A DNA stretch of 64,000 bases. Source: Paracoccus sp. SMMA_5_TC (GTDB taxonomy: Bacteria; Pseudomonadota; Alphaproteobacteria; Rhodobacterales; Rhodobacteraceae). Below are positions 63,202 through 64,000 of this stretch, piece after piece. Under the pieces are notes generated by a model. That model saw only the letters and a list, made by a program, of their open reading frames with translations. It was not told the origin of the DNA and made no database searches. The stretch covers positions 1,455,001-1,519,000 of the forward strand of contig NZ_CP102355.1 of the NCBI RefSeq assembly GCF_009696685.2. Reading direction: 5' to 3'. The position numbers were made by a program, and so were the translations under genes. Positions within the stretch are counted from its first letter, which is position 1. Each line of letters opens with the position of its first letter.

Positions 63202-63660
63202 CTATTCGTCCACGATCGACAGGATCTTGGGCAGGGCGGGGCAGGGCAGCAGCTGATTGCGCGCCACATCCGCAAGGGTGTGGTTGTGCAGGAACACATA
63301 GACATGTGCCGACAGGCTTTCCCACAGCCGGTTGGACAGCGTCTGTGCCCGCGACCCCGACACCCCGCCCGAGGCGCCGGCGCCCACATGCAGGGCGCTG
63401 ACGGTTTCATCCACCGCTTCGAAGATCTCGGCGATGCGGATGGTCTCGGGCGTGCGCGCCAGGCGATAGCCGCCCCCCGGCCCGCGCACCGATTCGACCA
63501 GACCCGCCCGGCGCAGCCGCACGAACAACTGTTCCAGATAGGGCAGCGAAATGTCCTGCCGGCGCGAAATCTCGCTCAGCGAGGTCAGTTCGTCGCCCTT
63601 GGCGATGGCCAGGTCCACCAGCGCTACCATGGCATAGCGACCCTTTGTCGACAGTTTCAT
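63202..63660 (-). CDS. iscR: IscR/Rrf2-family regulator of Fe-S genes
   Basis: 152 residues from MKLSTKGRYAMVALVDLAIA. The Rrf2 winged helix is clear: SEISRRQDISLPYLEQLFVR, LRRAGLVESVRGPGGGYRLA. The three cysteines that usually hold the 2Fe-2S cluster (around residue 92-104) are missing; the segment reads LHVGAGASGGVSGSRAQTL. One Cys remains near the C-terminus (LLPCPALP). Alphaproteobacterial IscR proteins of this type are known to use unusual ligands. Divergent from the next gene, which probably leads the suf operon. Confidence 0.85.
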   Translation of the reverse strand: MKLSTKGRYAMVALVDLAIAKGDELTSLSEISRRQDISLPYLEQLFVRLRRAGLVESVRGPGGGYRLARTPETIRIAEIFEAVDETVSALHVGAGASGGVSGSRAQTLSNRLWESLSAHVYVFLHNHTLADVARNQLLPCPALPKILSIVDE

Positions 63661-63823
63661 TCCACCCCTCCGCTTCTCGGCGGCATTGACGAAGCGCAAG
63701 CCCGGGGCTAAGCCCCATTGGCCTGCTTGATGCGTCTTGCCTGTCGCAGTCGCGCTTCCCAGATTGACGATCTAGAGCCGCACCGCCACAGGGTCAAGAA
63801 AGCCCGAGTTTCATAGGAAGCCC

Positions 63824-64000
63824 ATGCCCGAACTGATTTTCCCCGGTCCCGAAGGTCGCCTGGAAGGCCGCTATCACGCGCAGCCCAATCCCGACGCGCC
63901 CATCGCCATCGTCCTGCACCCCCATCCCCAGTATGGCGGCACGATGAACAACCGGGTGGTGTATAACCTGCATTATGCCTTTCACCGCATGGGCTTCACG
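63824..64000 (+). CDS. alpha/beta hydrolase family protein (5' part only)
   Basis: 59 residues to the window edge. AGGAAG precedes the ATG. IAIVLHPHPQYGGTMNNRVV is the first strand and oxyanion loop of a small dienelactone-hydrolase-like alpha/beta hydrolase. In Rhodobacteraceae such a gene is often found next to iscR and the sufBCDS genes, so those may follow to the right. The nucleophile region is beyond the window. Confidence 0.8.
   Translation, partial: MPELIFPGPEGRLEGRYHAQPNPDAPIAIVLHPHPQYGGTMNNRVVYNLHYAFHRMGFT

Overview
The window is about 64 kb of GC-rich DNA from an alphaproteobacterium of the Rhodobacteraceae, most like Paracoccus. This rests on an IscR without the usual cluster cysteines, a DUF6478-type protein, a carboxynorspermidine route to spermidine, and phage genes resembling those of Rhodobacterales. 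No database search was possible, so the genus is an inference.
Layout. (1) 1-7345 is chromosomal: start of accD, a cardiolipin synthase-like phospholipase D protein, pterin carbinolamine dehydratase, two unknown genes, a GNAT acetyltransferase, a CinA-like molybdopterin-binding protein, methionine aminopeptidase and a LacI/GntR regulator. (2) tRNA-Arg(CCT) at 7346-7422 is the integration site of an apparently intact prophage of about 46.6 kb (7375-53992). It is bounded by a 20-bp exact repeat inside a longer imperfect copy of the tRNA 3' half. (3) 54021-64000 is chromosomal again: a decayed second integrase tail, an RTX-type calcium-binding protein, a three-gene cassette homologous to the prophage's own fibre genes, a GlxA-type regulator, the nspC/carboxynorspermidine dehydrogenase pair, a VaFE-like exported protein, IscR and the start of an alpha/beta hydrolase gene.
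Prophage plan. int and xis lie next to the tRNA at the end of a long leftward early operon (17096 to 7447). That operon carries small coiled-coil ORFs, a sliding-clamp-like protein, GapR/DUF2312, a C5-methyltransferase-like protein, NinB, an SSB-like protein and two low-complexity repeat proteins. A CI/Cro-type switch sits at 19130-19883. Three copies of a GGGGTAN4TACCCC-like operator occupy the predicted promoters of cI, cro and the leftward operon, and cI and cro both look leaderless. The rightward operon (19623-26255) encodes an SF2 helicase, a Toprim primase-like protein and small regulators. An intergenic island then holds a consensus sigma-70 promoter, a structured candidate ncRNA and a tRNA(CAT).
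The late region (27168-50725) is a siphophage head-tail module of HK97 type: an HNH/P-loop fusion, terminases, protease, capsid, an SGNH-like protein, portal, connectors, tail tube, frameshifted chaperone, tape measure, tail tip and SGNH/Ig fibres. GH19-type endolysin, holin and nested spanins follow. A leftward block of small unknown genes with a MazG-like enzyme (50831-53821) fills the space up to attR.
Most notable points: the three-operator leaderless switch; the promoter/ncRNA island beside the phage tRNA; the 9-residue repeat protein; the HNH/P-loop fusion; the out-of-frame tail chaperone; the two-layer history of the tRNA site; and a chromosomal fibre cassette that parallels the phage fibre genes, the latter followed by a truncated gene resembling a GTA spike-base protein.
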